From NCBI GenBank assembly GCA_032716605.1, contig CM064485.1, positions 31,363,697 to 31,427,696 of the forward strand: DNA of 64,000 nt. The letters run 5' to 3'. Made by a program: the position numbers and the translations under genes. This document shows positions 54,692 through 64,000 of the stretch, one piece after another. The DNA is from Paralithodes platypus (lineage: Eukaryota; Arthropoda; Malacostraca; Decapoda; Lithodidae). Numbering within the stretch: position 1 is the stretch's first letter; each line of letters opens with the position of its first letter. The notes beneath the pieces were generated by a model. The model ran no database searches and was not told the origin of the DNA. It worked only from the letters and a program-made list of their open reading frames with translations.

Positions 54692-55967
54692 TGCCCTCAA
54701 TACCTTCTTTGCATCAGTTTTTACAACAGAAGACCTCAGTGATATCCCTACACCATCGCCGATTCAGATTGATAATTCAGATGTTCTAAGCAATATCACC
54801 GTTACAGAGAGAGAAGTATTGAATTGTTTAGATAAACTCAAGGTAAATAAAACGCCAGGACCTGATACAATCTCGCCTAGAGTTCTAAAGGAAGCTAAGA
54901 ATGAGCTCTCCAAACCACTGACATTACTATTCAATAAATCCTTGCAGTCTGGAACGATGCCTGATCAGTGGAAGCTAGCCAACGTAACACCGATATTCAA
55001 AAAAGGCAGCAAATCCCTACCCAGTAACTATCGTCCAATTAGCTTAACCTCAGTTGTATGTAAAATGCTAGAAACGGTCATACGAGACAGACTCGTAAAT
55101 CACTTGGAGGAAAATAACATACTTAAAGATACTCAACACGGCTTTCGTAAAAAACGTTCCTGTTTAACAAACCTCTTAGACTTCTTCCACGATATCCTCA
55201 ACCTCTACGATGAGAGTAAAGCTGTAGATATTATATACCTTGATTTTCAAAAGGCCTTTGACAAAGTTCCCCACAAACGTTTACTGCTAAAACTAAAAGC
55301 GCATGGAATACAAGACGGTGTGTTGAAATGGATAGAAAATTGGCTCAGCAACAGAAAGCAAAGGGTAGTCATAAACGGTAAGGCATCTAAATGGACCAAT
55401 GTAAGTAGCGGGGTACCCCAGGGATCGGTACTAGGACCAATTCTCTTTCTAATTTACATCAACGACATAGATGAGGGTCTCACCTGCACAATCTCAAAAT
55501 TTGCTGACGATACAAAAATTGCAAATAGCGTACTCTCAAAAGAACAAGTTGACGATATGCAACACAATCTAGATAAATTGTCATGTTGGGCCCAAATTTG
55601 GCAAATGAGTTTCAATGCGGATAAATGTAAAGTACTACATGTCGGATACCTAAATGAGAAAGCAAACTATTCGATGAATGGCACTCAGCTTAAGAATGTA
55701 AACAGAGAAACTGATCTGGGAGTAACAATATCGAGTAACCTAAAACCGAGTCAACAATGTTCAGAAGTTGTTAAGAAGGCAAACAAAATAATTGGCTTTA
55801 TAGGCAGGTCATTTGAGCATAAATCCAAAGAAGTTATCCTAACCCTTTACAATTCCTTAGTCCGCCCTCTTCTGGAATACTGCGTTCAATCCTGGTGCCC
55901 TTATTACCAAAAAGATATAAACAAGCTAGAACGAGTTCAACGTAGAGTTACCAAAAATGATACCTAG
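54648..55967 (+). pseudogene. CR1-like reverse transcriptase
   Basis: 439 codons. T-P-G-P-D (69-73), W-K-L-A-N-V-T-P-I-F-K-K (108-119), N-Y-R-P-I-S-L-T-S (127-135), Q-H-G-F (163-166), Y-L-D-F-Q-K-A-F-D (197-205), [10 protein letters not shown] (255-264) and F-A-D-D (285-288). All catalytic residues are intact. The frame ends prematurely because of one extra A in an A5 run at about 55953. The sister copy at 60880 has four A and stays open. Confidence 0.85.
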
Positions 55968-56328
55968 CCTAAAGAACAAACCATACGAAGAGCGTCTTAG
56001 AGAATTAAATCTATTTCCTTTAACCCAGCGCAGATTAAGAGGCGACTTAATTCAAGTGTTCAAAATCATCAAAGGCATCGACAATATGAACTGTAGTAAG
56101 TACTTCACTATCGACCAATCTAATTACACGCGGGGAAACGGTTGCAAAATTATTGGTAAATCTTTTAACTCGCACGAATCTAAGAATTTCTTCTTCAATC
56201 GAGTTGTCAACTTGTGGAATGGGCTTCCCCGAGACGTTATAGACTGCAGCACCGTTGATTCATTTAAATTCCGCCTAGACAAATATCTCGCATCAAACCC
56301 GCGACTGACTGCGTTTGTAAATGAATAA
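55957..56328 (+). pseudogene. CR1-like ORF2 C-terminal domain
   Basis: Continues the RT after the A-run shift: K-P-Y-E-E-R-L, R-R-L-R-G-D-L-I-Q-V-F-K, N-G-C-K, N-F-F-F-N-R-V-V-N-L-W-N-G-L-P and a K-F-R-L-D-K-Y-L tail before the stop. This is the usual end of CR1-type ORF2 proteins. Confidence 0.8.
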
Positions 56329-56546
56329 CTTTATCCTCCCCTCAGTTACTAACCCATATGTCCCCTACTAACTTCCTAGTCCTGCCACGTTAGTGGCAGG
56401 GCAGTAGTTCCCTTTCCAATGTTCCCTTACCCACTCTAAACCACTGTTTGGACACTTGATCCTCAGTGTTTTGGAGGACAAGCAACCTAGAAGGGTCACT
56501 AGATCTGTTGTTGCTTGATTTCCTTTGTACTCCTTTGTACTCCTTT

Positions 56547-57262
56547 AGGGGTAAACTTCGTATGTATCGTGAATTTTAATCCCCTCTAGCGCCTGAGAAA
56601 TTTCTCCTCTCTTGTCAGTTGCCTTTTCATTCTCATCCGTCGCCTTCAGAACGAGTAGATCCTTCTTTTCTTTCTTCTTTCTTCTCCCCGCCACCACATC
56701 CGACCACCCAGGCGAGTCAGAAACCGCTGACGTTTGCGCGGGGTCAGCGCTTATAGCATCAACAACATTTCCCATACCACTAGTGACTCCTTGCATCTCC
56801 ATCTTCACTACTTTCAATTGAGTTGAAAGTTCTTGAGTTATACCGTCTAGTCCTTGGGTCATCTTATCATTTAATTCACTCCTGATGTTTTTTTAGTTTA
56901 TCGCTCATTACATCAAAACCTTGGGTCATCGTTTCTTTGAATTCAATCAATTCTTTCATCATTTCTTTCTTTATGTTTTCCATTTCATTCTTAAATGAAG
57001 TTAACACTCCAAGCTTTGTCTTACATGGATCACAGACATAGTTTATGTGCGCTACGTTTTCAGTCTTTATGCCAATCAAGTGTTCACATTTGATATGGGC
57101 CCAGTTTTTGCAAGTTGAGCATCCAATCCACTTTAACTTCTCTCTCTCCCCATCAGTTTTATCGCATTTATAACACTTTACGTCAGGAGCCATCCCAATA
57201 GCAATTAAAGGTTTCGATAGAACAGTCTTTGTAACATGGGAGGCAGAGCTCAGGCGGCACAC
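56547..57262 (-). pseudogene. Host L2-like ORF1, N-terminal PHD and coiled-coil part
   Basis: The minus strand from 57262 reads C-Y-K-C, C-S-T-C-K-N-W-A-H-I-K-C and C-D-P-C, a PHD-type Cys4-His-Cys3 finger, in the first ~80 residues. A coiled-coil segment (N-E-M-E-N-I-K-K-E-M-M-K-E-L) follows. A one-base shift in a T7 run near 56887 continues into M-T-Q-G-L-D-G and a Lys-rich stretch (G-R-R-K-K-K-E-K-K-D) to 56547, where the plus-strand insertion begins. The true start may be M at about 57193 (M-A-P-D-V-K-C). Confidence 0.7.
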
Positions 57263-58440
57263 GTCTACTCTGCTACTCTGCTACACAACACCCTCCAAGC
57301 ACCCTTGTAGCACATGGGGTCTGTAGCTGGCTAACTAAATTATGAACTAGCTACCTTAGTCCCTTAAATGTTGTAGGAGGGAGGCTGAGGACATGGCTTA
57401 TTGGATGTTAAGAATCCTGACTGACTTAGTGAGGCAGGAAGAGCAGATCCTGACATTGGATCTCACAGTCCTGACACAGCAAAATCACAGATTGGAAATA
57501 AGCTATAGCGTGTTAGTAGTAACACATAAAATTAATCGGCAACTCACCATGGTGAACAGGGAAATACATCGAGTTGAATGAGCGAGCTAACTAGCAAGTG
57601 TTGACTGAATGATGTGCGCTTTAGGAATGAGGGAACATCATCCCGGGTCAAGGGCCAATGACCAAGTTTACCGACACCTACACTAGCGGTGGCCCGGGTC
57701 ACAGGTACATTTTCTTCAAATCTACATCTTCTAATTTTGCCGCATTCAAGGGTCTCAGGCCCTAACTGAGACAAGCCAAAAATGACTTAAAACACTTTGC
57801 ACTAGTTATAATGGCGTTCACTAAAATATGGTGTGCATGTGTAATCATTGTGTGGCATCTCAGCTGTGCATCGGGATAACCATTATGGGCCAACATTTTT
57901 GCATCTAGACCTTCCTTACCCAATCATTACCTCTCAACATGCAAACGAGTGAAGATCAGCATATATGTTGCTGCTTGCTTTTCTCGATACAAAACAATCA
58001 TGAATATTCAATATTAGTCAAAGTAAACATAGCGCTGGACTAACTTGAAGGAACAGCTAAAATATTTTTTGTTTTCTGTGTAACACAACCACAACTACCA
58101 CCACCAACTCCTCCATTTGCATAATTCCATTTGCTTCAGTTTTCCGGGTGGCTAACTTCATCATAAAAAGAAAATATTCGTGTTTTTCTTCTGTGTTTTT
58201 TCTTCTCAGAGTTTTCATAGCGAGGGAAAAATGGGAGAACCACATTGGTGTTCTCTATAAATGTTTAGTGTCTCACGGGATCATCCAAAAAGTTATGATT
58301 CTATATTATTTCAGAGTTTTATATGTAACTTTCAATATTTCAGATTGGAAGTCAACTTTGCTTAAGAGGGCCCACCTCGCATTTTTTCTCTTTCTCTCCC
58401 TCTCTCTTTGGCTGGTATCCATTCGGCCCCATTCAGCCTA
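57263..58440. other. No supported gene, host element 5' region then unknown
   Basis: The first part is probably the 5' UTR of the L2-like element. The remainder contains short ORFs only (57393-57581, 58148-58500) without domains. Confidence 0.3.
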
Positions 58441-58441
58441 C

Positions 58442-58500
58442 TGTTTTAAGACGTTTACCCCCATCCAGGTGTCAATACTTTCTTGGCGAGCGGCAGCGAG
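58442..58500 (-). mobile_element. TTAAGGGGG-family MITE fragment
   Basis: TAAGACGTTTACCCCCATCC, AGGTGTCAATACTTTC and GGCGAGCGGCAGCGAGCC match the middle of the family. A closely similar stretch is at 59800-59880. Confidence 0.4.
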
Positions 58501-58505
58501 CCAGC

Positions 58506-58588
<83 letters not shown>

Positions 58589-58612
58589 TATACTGTATAT
58601 ATATACTGTATA
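58506..58612. repeat. (TA)n microsatellite
   Basis: Long TA array directly next to the 3' end of a Helitron inserted at an A-T site. Confidence 0.95.
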
Positions 58613-59089
58613 CTAGCAGGGGTACCCGGCGTTGCCCGGGTTTAAATTCTACCATAATCACCATCACTACTACCACCACTACTACTACCATAATCACCAT
58701 CATCAATCACTACTACCACAATCATCACAATACTACTACTACCATAATCACCGGCCTCGACCTCCCTGTGCCTCATTAAACGGCGACCTCGATTTCGGCC
58801 GCTAAATGACCTCCGATTTTGGATCTGACCTCATCCGTACCCCCATTTTGGGGGGCTGCGAACAACTTTCGTTCCATACACCTTTTCGATCGGAGGCCTC
58901 CTGCCCCAAACGGCCATTTTGTTTATTTTATTTTTTTCAATTTCGGCCTCGAAACGACCTCCGATCGTGGCCTCGCCCCCTCTATGACCTAACCCAGGTC
59001 AATTGACACCCACATGCAAAGTTTCAGCTCCCCAGGTCCAAAACTGCGGCCGCCTATTAAGAACACACAAACTGATTTAATAATATAGA
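58613..59089 (-). mobile_element. Non-autonomous Helitron, copy 1
   Basis: On the minus strand it starts TC (TCTATATTATTAAATCAG, 59089 down). It ends CCCGG-GCAACG-CCGGG, then TACCCCTG, then CTAG (58613-58616): a 5-bp GC stem, an 8-nt spacer and the CTRR end. It lies exactly between A and T. It contains an ATC/ACT triplet region near its 3' end. 477 bp, no rep/helicase. Confidence 0.85.
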
Positions 59090-59092
59090 TAA

Positions 59093-59550
59093 CTAGCAGG
59101 GGTACCCGGCGTTGCCCGGGTTTAAATTTTACTACCATAATCATCATCATCAATCACTACTACCACAATCATCACAATACTACTACTACCATAATCACCG
59201 GCCTCGACCTCCCTGTGTCTCATTAAACGGCGACCTCGATTTCGGCCGCTAAATGACCTCTGCTTTTGGATCTGACCTCATCCGTTCCCCCATTTTGGGG
59301 GGCTGCGAACAACTTTCGTTCCATACAGCTTTTCGATCGGAGGCCTCCTGCCCCAAACGGCCGTTTTTTTCATTTTTTGTTTTCAATTTCGGCCTCGAAA
59401 CGACCTCCGATCGTGGCCTCGCCCCCTCTATGACCTGACCCAGGTCAATTGACACCCACATGCAAAGTTTCAGCTCCCCAGGTCCAAAACTGCGGCCGCC
59501 TATTAAGAACACACACACACACACACAGACAATCGAAAATATTATATAGA
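59093..59550 (-). mobile_element. Non-autonomous Helitron, copy 2 (tandem)
   Basis: Same family and orientation. It starts TCTATATAATATTTTCG (59550 down) and ends with the same hairpin and CTAG (59093-59096). Only 3 bases separate it from copy 1. It differs in triplet-repeat length and has an extended (TG)n near its 5' end. Confidence 0.85.
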
Positions 59551-59559
59551 TATATACCG

Positions 59560-59720
<161 letters not shown>

Positions 59721-59749
59721 TTTTTTTTTTTTTTTTTTTTGTACAGCAA

Positions 59750-59900
59750 GTTAAATTTGTACATTTTTCGATAGAAAAATGTCTCCGGTGAAGCCGGATT
59801 TCTCCATACAATGCTGGCTCGCTATCGTTCGCCAGGAAGAAATCGACACCTGGATGGGGGTAAACGTCTTAAACAGTTGGCTGAATGGGGCCGAATGGAT
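59750..59900 (-). mobile_element. TTAAGGGGG-family MITE fragment
   Basis: AAATTTGTACATTTTTCGAT, GAAAAATGTC, GGCTCGCTATCGTTCGCCAG and ATCGACACCTGGATGGGGG match the reverse-orientation consensus. Confidence 0.5.
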
Positions 59901-60255
59901 ACAAGCCAGAGAAAGAGAGAAAAGGAGAGAAAGAGAAAAAAGGCAGGTCAATTTGATTATCTGTCTTTAATTTGATCTTGCTCTAACAATTCGTCTCTAT
60001 ATTTGTTTACCTGTCTATTTAAGAATTCCCAATTATTTATATTTAATTATCTTTATTTAACTCTAACTCTAACTCTCTCTCTCTCTGTAATGCCTCATAT
60101 AATAAAAGTGTAGGTGATTATTAATTATTCAAAAATTTCGATAAATAAGGTTGAAACAAGATTACAAAACATAGTGTACTTCTCTACGAAAATTATTAAA
60201 ATACCACGAAAAGAGACGAAACTGTATTGGACAAACAGAAATAACACACTTGGGT

Positions 60256-61150
60256 AGCGGGGTACCCCAGGGATCAGTATTAGGACCAATTATCTTTCTA
60301 ATTTACACCAACGACATAGATGAGGGTCTCACCTGTACAATCTCAAAGTTTGCTGACGATACAAAAATTGCAAATAGCATACTCTCAAAAGAACAAGTTG
60401 ATGATATGCAACACAATCTAGATAAGTTTTCATGTTGGGCCCAAATTTGGCAAATGAGTTTCAATGTGGATAAATGTAAAGTACTACATATCGGATACCA
60501 AAATGAGAAAGCAAACTATTCGATTAATGGCACTCAGCTTAATTAAATGTAAAGTACTACATATCGGATACCAAAATGAGAAAGCAAACTATTCGATGAA
60601 TGGCACTCAGCTTAAGAGTGTAGATAGAGAAACCGATCTGGGAGTAACAATATCGAGTAACCTAAAACCGAGTCAACAATGTTCAGAAGTTGTTAAGAAG
60701 GCAAACAAAATAATTGGCTTTATAGGCAGGTCATTTGAGCATAAATCCAAAGAAGTTATCCTAATTCTTTACAATTCCTTAGTCCGCCCTCTTCTGGAAT
60801 ACTGCGTTCAATCCTGGTGCCCTTATTACCAAAAGGATATTGACAAGCTAGAACGAGTTCAATGTAGAGTTACCAAAATGATACCTAGCCTAAAGAACAA
60901 ACCATACGAGGAGCGTCTTAAGGAATTCAATCTATTTAATTTAACCCAGCGCAGATTAAGAGGCGACTTAATTCAAGTGTTCAAAATCATCAAAGGCATC
61001 GACAATATGAACTGTAGTAAGTACTTCACTATCAACCAATCTAATTACACGCGGAGAAACGGTTGCAAAATGATTAGTAAATCTTTTAACTCACACGAAT
61101 CTAAGAATTTCTTCTCAATCGAATTGTCAACTTGCGGAATGGGCTTTCCC
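60256..61150 (+). pseudogene. Second CR1-like RT fragment
   Basis: Starts at [10 protein letters not shown], truncated exactly there. It has F-A-D-D-T-K, and then a 71-bp tandem duplication (60471-60541 and 60544-60614) shifts the frame. The rest stays open to the C-terminal domain (R-R-L-R-G-D-L-I-Q-V-F-K) and breaks at ...C-G-M-G-F-P near 61147. Very close in sequence to 54648-56328, so both derive from one recently active family. Confidence 0.8.
60471..60614. repeat. 71-bp tandem duplication inside the RT fragment
   Basis: Two copies of the stretch from TAAATGTAAAGTACTACAT to GGCACTCAGCTTA separated by AT (period 73 bp), differing at one base (CGATTAATGG versus CGATGAATGG). The sister element at 55621-55695 has one copy. 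Confidence 0.9.
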
Positions 61151-61435
61151 CACTTATTTTATCACTCTACAAGGTTCATATGTTCATCACAATAATAAAA
61201 TAAGTGCTCATGGAAAATAAATTATGCTTTATTTATGGTAGATATAACAAATTCTGTCAGAATATTGGGTAATTAATTAGCATATAACTACGTTTGTCAC
61301 AGGCCATAGGCTCGCTCCCCGGGTTAAAATTAGTGTATTTAATAAGTTATAAATACTTTAATATATGTACGTGTTATGCCCAGTGTTTAAATAGCAGCAG
61401 TGGAAGCAATCCCTATAACAACGATAACAACATGC
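61151..61435. other. No recognisable feature
   Basis: AT-rich junction sequence. Confidence 0.3.
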
Positions 61436-61439
61436 AGGC

Positions 61440-62190
61440 GTCACGAATAATAGCACCGGTATGAGTCTGTGAAAGGACATATCAACCACCCACGAGCCTT
61501 ACCTAGGGAGCCTCCAACCCATTATTCACACCTAGGTGCTCTCGCATTAGGACCATCAGAGAGAAAGGGAAAACATCAATACCTTGCTGCAGAAAGGAGG
61601 AGAAGATCCTAACCTACTAGTAAGAGTCGTGGCAGAAAAAGTGAGAAAAGGCCCTTCTGCCACGCTAGGCACGAAGCTAGCTCTCCAGGTCACTCAACTG
61701 GATCCCAGCCTAAGTTTGATACTAGGTCTCCTCCTAAATTTGTTACTAGCGGTAATTCTATGCTCGATGCTAGAATCGTAACTTGTGCAACTAACCAGGG
61801 TAGCCTTTTTGTTCCTGAGAATTACATCCACACTGCCTACCGATAGGAGTGGTTCAGTACCTCCTTGGGATTGCAGTCCATTACCTTTCCCCTTGAAGTC
61901 CCAGGACAGAGAAGAAAGAAGACCTCTGGCCCCTGCACATAAAGAGAAGCCCTTCCGTGAAACCATCCCCACCTCGCCAAGATACCAGCAGTTCTGTTTT
62001 CCCTCCCCCAACACCAGGAAAATATATTTGTTTGAATAAGTATAAATTTGTCTCTTTTTCGCAGTCCCTATTTTATTAAACGTATACAAACCCTTCAGGT
62101 AACACAACACATCCCCTATCCTTGCCTAAATATATTATATCCTATACGTACCACGATCGGACATTTTCTGTGCCGACGTCTTTGAAAGTT
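61440..62190 (+). repeat. Diverged member of the interspersed repeat at 19880/30830
   Basis: Shares GGTCACTCAACTGGA, CTCTATGC/TTCTATGC-type words, CACCAGGAAAA, and the trailing AAATATATTATAT and CCGTGCC/CTGTGCC blocks with 30830-31700, at lower identity. No protein I can support. Confidence 0.45.
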
Positions 62191-62249
62191 AGCCTAGTCA
62201 CCTCCTAATCTAATGGAATGAGTCCTGCGTGGTTCAACGTTAACTAGAT

Positions 62250-62880
62250 GCCCAAAGGTTCAGACGGGCAGCAAAAACATTTGCTATGAAGCCAAAAATT
62301 TAGCCTAGTGCGTAAGTGCTCTAGCTGGACCGCTAAATGGTTGGCGGGGTATTCATAAGTTCGACCGGCCACAAGTCAATGGGACAGCCAAAAGTTTGAC
62401 TGGACAGCAAACATTTCATCTGGGAAGCCAAATGTTTAAGTGGGCAACCAAAGGTTCAGTAGTACGGTCAGTAGTTTGGCTGGGTAGCCAAAAGCTCTAC
62501 AGTGAGCCAGATGTATGGTGGGACGACCGGCAGTATGGCCTTCCGCCCACAATTTCGACCAGGCAGCCATAATTTCGGCCAAGAGTTTAGTGGGGTAACC
62601 AAAAGTTCTGCTTGGGTGACCAAAACGTATAATTGGGAGGCCAAATCGTTAACTAGGCATTTGAAAGTTCAAAAGGGTGTCCAATTCAGAGGTGTAACAA
62701 GGCACATGTTTGACCAAGTAGCCAGTAATTCAATGGGGCTGCCAAAAGTTTGGTTGGGTAGCTAAAAATTAGATCGGGTGGCCAAACGTTAAGGCGAGTG
62801 GCCATAAGTTTGGACAAGCGACTAAAGATTTGGCTGGGCAGACAAAAGTTCAGTCGAGCGTTCGAACACTGGTTGGTGAC
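62250..62880. repeat. Degenerate 20-bp satellite, about 30 units
   Basis: Successive units resemble CCAAAAGTTTGGCTGGGNAG with period about 20 bp (for example 62375-62395, 62474-62493, 62742-62761). Unit-to-unit identity is low, with some indels, so the array is old. The ORFs across it (62502-62765 plus, 62686-62976 minus) only reflect the repeat. Confidence 0.75.
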
Positions 62881-62920
62881 GAAAAGTAATGTGAGCCAAC
62901 CAAAAATATAGCCTGCATAA

Positions 62921-63146
62921 TGAAGGGAGAAGGGAAACCATGCCCCTGGAAATTTATTTGGAATTATATTTACCAAAGCTATAATTTTAATTTATAAAGT
63001 TGTTATATAAAGTAACCCGGCTTTCGAGATATATTGTGTAAGCAGCTACTTCTGGACCTCACCAAGTACATGTATTCTGAACAACTAATGAAGGAATGCA
63101 ATGTATCATAGGTAAAGTTAAGTATGAGCTTTACTAAATTTGAAAG

Positions 63147-63188
<42 letters not shown>

Positions 63189-64000
63189 AGAGGGGTGGGG
63201 GGAATGTTCGACGAAAACCTTACATATGATTCGAGTGATTCCTACTGATACATTTAGGCCTACCATTGAAAACTGAAGGTTTCATACCGATTCACTGATG
63301 GTTTAATACTGTTGAACTATCATACTCTAATAAAACTGCCAAACTAACCCACGCGAAGTTGTATTTCCTTGTCATCGTTGTAATGGCTCAGGCTCGGCTA
63401 CGTAACAAGCTTGAGACAACGAGGACCACCGTCTGTGTCAATTCCTCCAGGAGTCTCTCCCATTAATAAACACACAAAATAAACCATTCAATTATTTTGA
63501 ATTATTTCTTTATATAATATTATTTAATACTAATATAACTACTTATTAGCACCGTATACAAGAACTAAACATTTGCTTAATAATTTTCTCCACAAATCTC
63601 GCTGCTGCCAGACAATTCAGGATTCATTAAGTGTAAACAGCCAATTTGCCAATATATGCTATGAATTATTGCCGAGAATGTGCCTGCCTTGTGAGTCGGC
63701 CATGTGACTGCACTACATGAATTCAACACTTCTAACATAGCTATCTACCCAATCATTAGGCCATATTGCTTTCCTAATTGACCATAATGTAAAACTACTC
63801 TATATAAACGGGACACGAACTACCCTCGGGCAAGGTACTGTAGTTTTTTAAAAGAGGCTCCAGCTTTGAAAATAATATATACTTGATTTAAACAGGCTAA
63901 ATAATCCTGAAGGGTTGATAACCAATATATATGCCCTATTTTTACTAACTACCCCTAGGGCACTCTTACGCTCATCTATCCATTAGGGTGGGTCTTATTT
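62921..64000. other. No supported gene; one GA microsatellite
   Basis: (GA)n at 63149-63187. The rest is AT-rich non-coding sequence without recognised ends or motifs. Confidence 0.4.

Larger units (their letters stand above)
54367..56546 (+). mobile_element. CR1-like retroelement, 5'-truncated, inserted in host ORF1
   Basis: Plus-strand insertion beginning in the EN-RT linker (near N-K-P-K-W-W-N) and running through RT and the C-terminal domain to a 3' UTR. It ends in short tandem TCCTTTGTAC words (56521-56546), the kind of microsatellite 3' end found in CR1/L2 elements. It interrupts the minus-strand ORF1 of the L2-like host. No clear target duplication. Confidence 0.8.
46835..57262 (-). 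mobile_element. Host L2-like retrotransposon split by two later insertions
   Basis: Minus-strand order: ORF1 (PHD finger and coiled coil, 57262-56545), [plus-strand insertion], ORF1 C-terminal CCHC part (54366-53728), EN (53738-52712), [4-kb minus-strand insertion], RT (48733-46835). Removing the insertions leaves about 4.3 kb, roughly a complete element. ORF1 stop and ORF2 start overlap by 11 nt (53728-53738), suggesting coupled reinitiation. Confidence 0.8.

Noticed and set aside
62502..62976. ORFs of 87 and 96 codons
   Set aside because: Both follow the 20-bp satellite and show its periodicity rather than a protein fold.

Overview
The window looks like gene-poor, repeat-dense DNA from an invertebrate animal. 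I read it as an arthropod, possibly a crustacean, but that is inference from the mix of CR1/L2-type non-LTR elements, Helitron-like elements with (GTCY)n tracts, TTAA-flanked MITEs, tRNA-derived SINEs and long GA/TA/CA microsatellites. I found no confident host gene, no rRNA and no genuine tRNA gene. Every long coding signal belongs to a transposable element, and most carry frameshifts or stop codons.

Layout. 1-7.8 kb: MITEs of several families, three head-to-tail Helitron-like (HINE/DINE-1-like) elements at 2050-5265, and a nearly perfect 28-bp satellite at 6441-7514. 8.4-10.6 kb: remains of an LTR retrotransposon (possible R-U5, gag, aspartic protease). 11-12.7 kb: a TTAA MITE and a CR1-type RT fragment ending in a GA microsatellite. 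13.14-23.97 kb and 24.07-34.75 kb: the same ~10.8-kb sequence twice, separated by exactly 100 N. The ends of the repeated sequence coincide with the gap edges, so this is most likely an unmerged contig overlap or haplotig rather than a real tandem duplication. It holds MITEs, SINEs, a three-level nest (MITE in SINE in Helitron-like element) and the 3' part of a retroelement continued to 36 kb in the second copy.

36.6-43.3 kb: a 5'-truncated Jockey/I-type element, then a nearly complete CR1 element on the minus strand with an esterase-type ORF1, itself hit by a TTAA element and by a 0.54-kb non-autonomous retroelement. 46.8-57.3 kb: a nest. A minus-strand L2-like element (PHD/CCHC ORF1, EN, RT) is split by a plus-strand CR1-like element and by a ~4-kb element whose ORF carries a 2A-type D-I-E-S-N-P-G-P motif followed by a PHD-like finger. 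The 4-kb insertion is flanked by a 13-bp target-site duplication. 58.4-62.9 kb: two head-to-tail non-autonomous Helitrons with textbook ends, TA arrays, a second CR1-like fragment, a diverged interspersed repeat, and a degenerate 20-bp satellite.

Nothing here works as a host pathway. The locus is best read as a record of successive insertions. The points most worth checking are the 2A-PHD retroelement and its use as an insertion clock, the 28-bp satellite with its two unit types, and the false-duplication signature around the gap.
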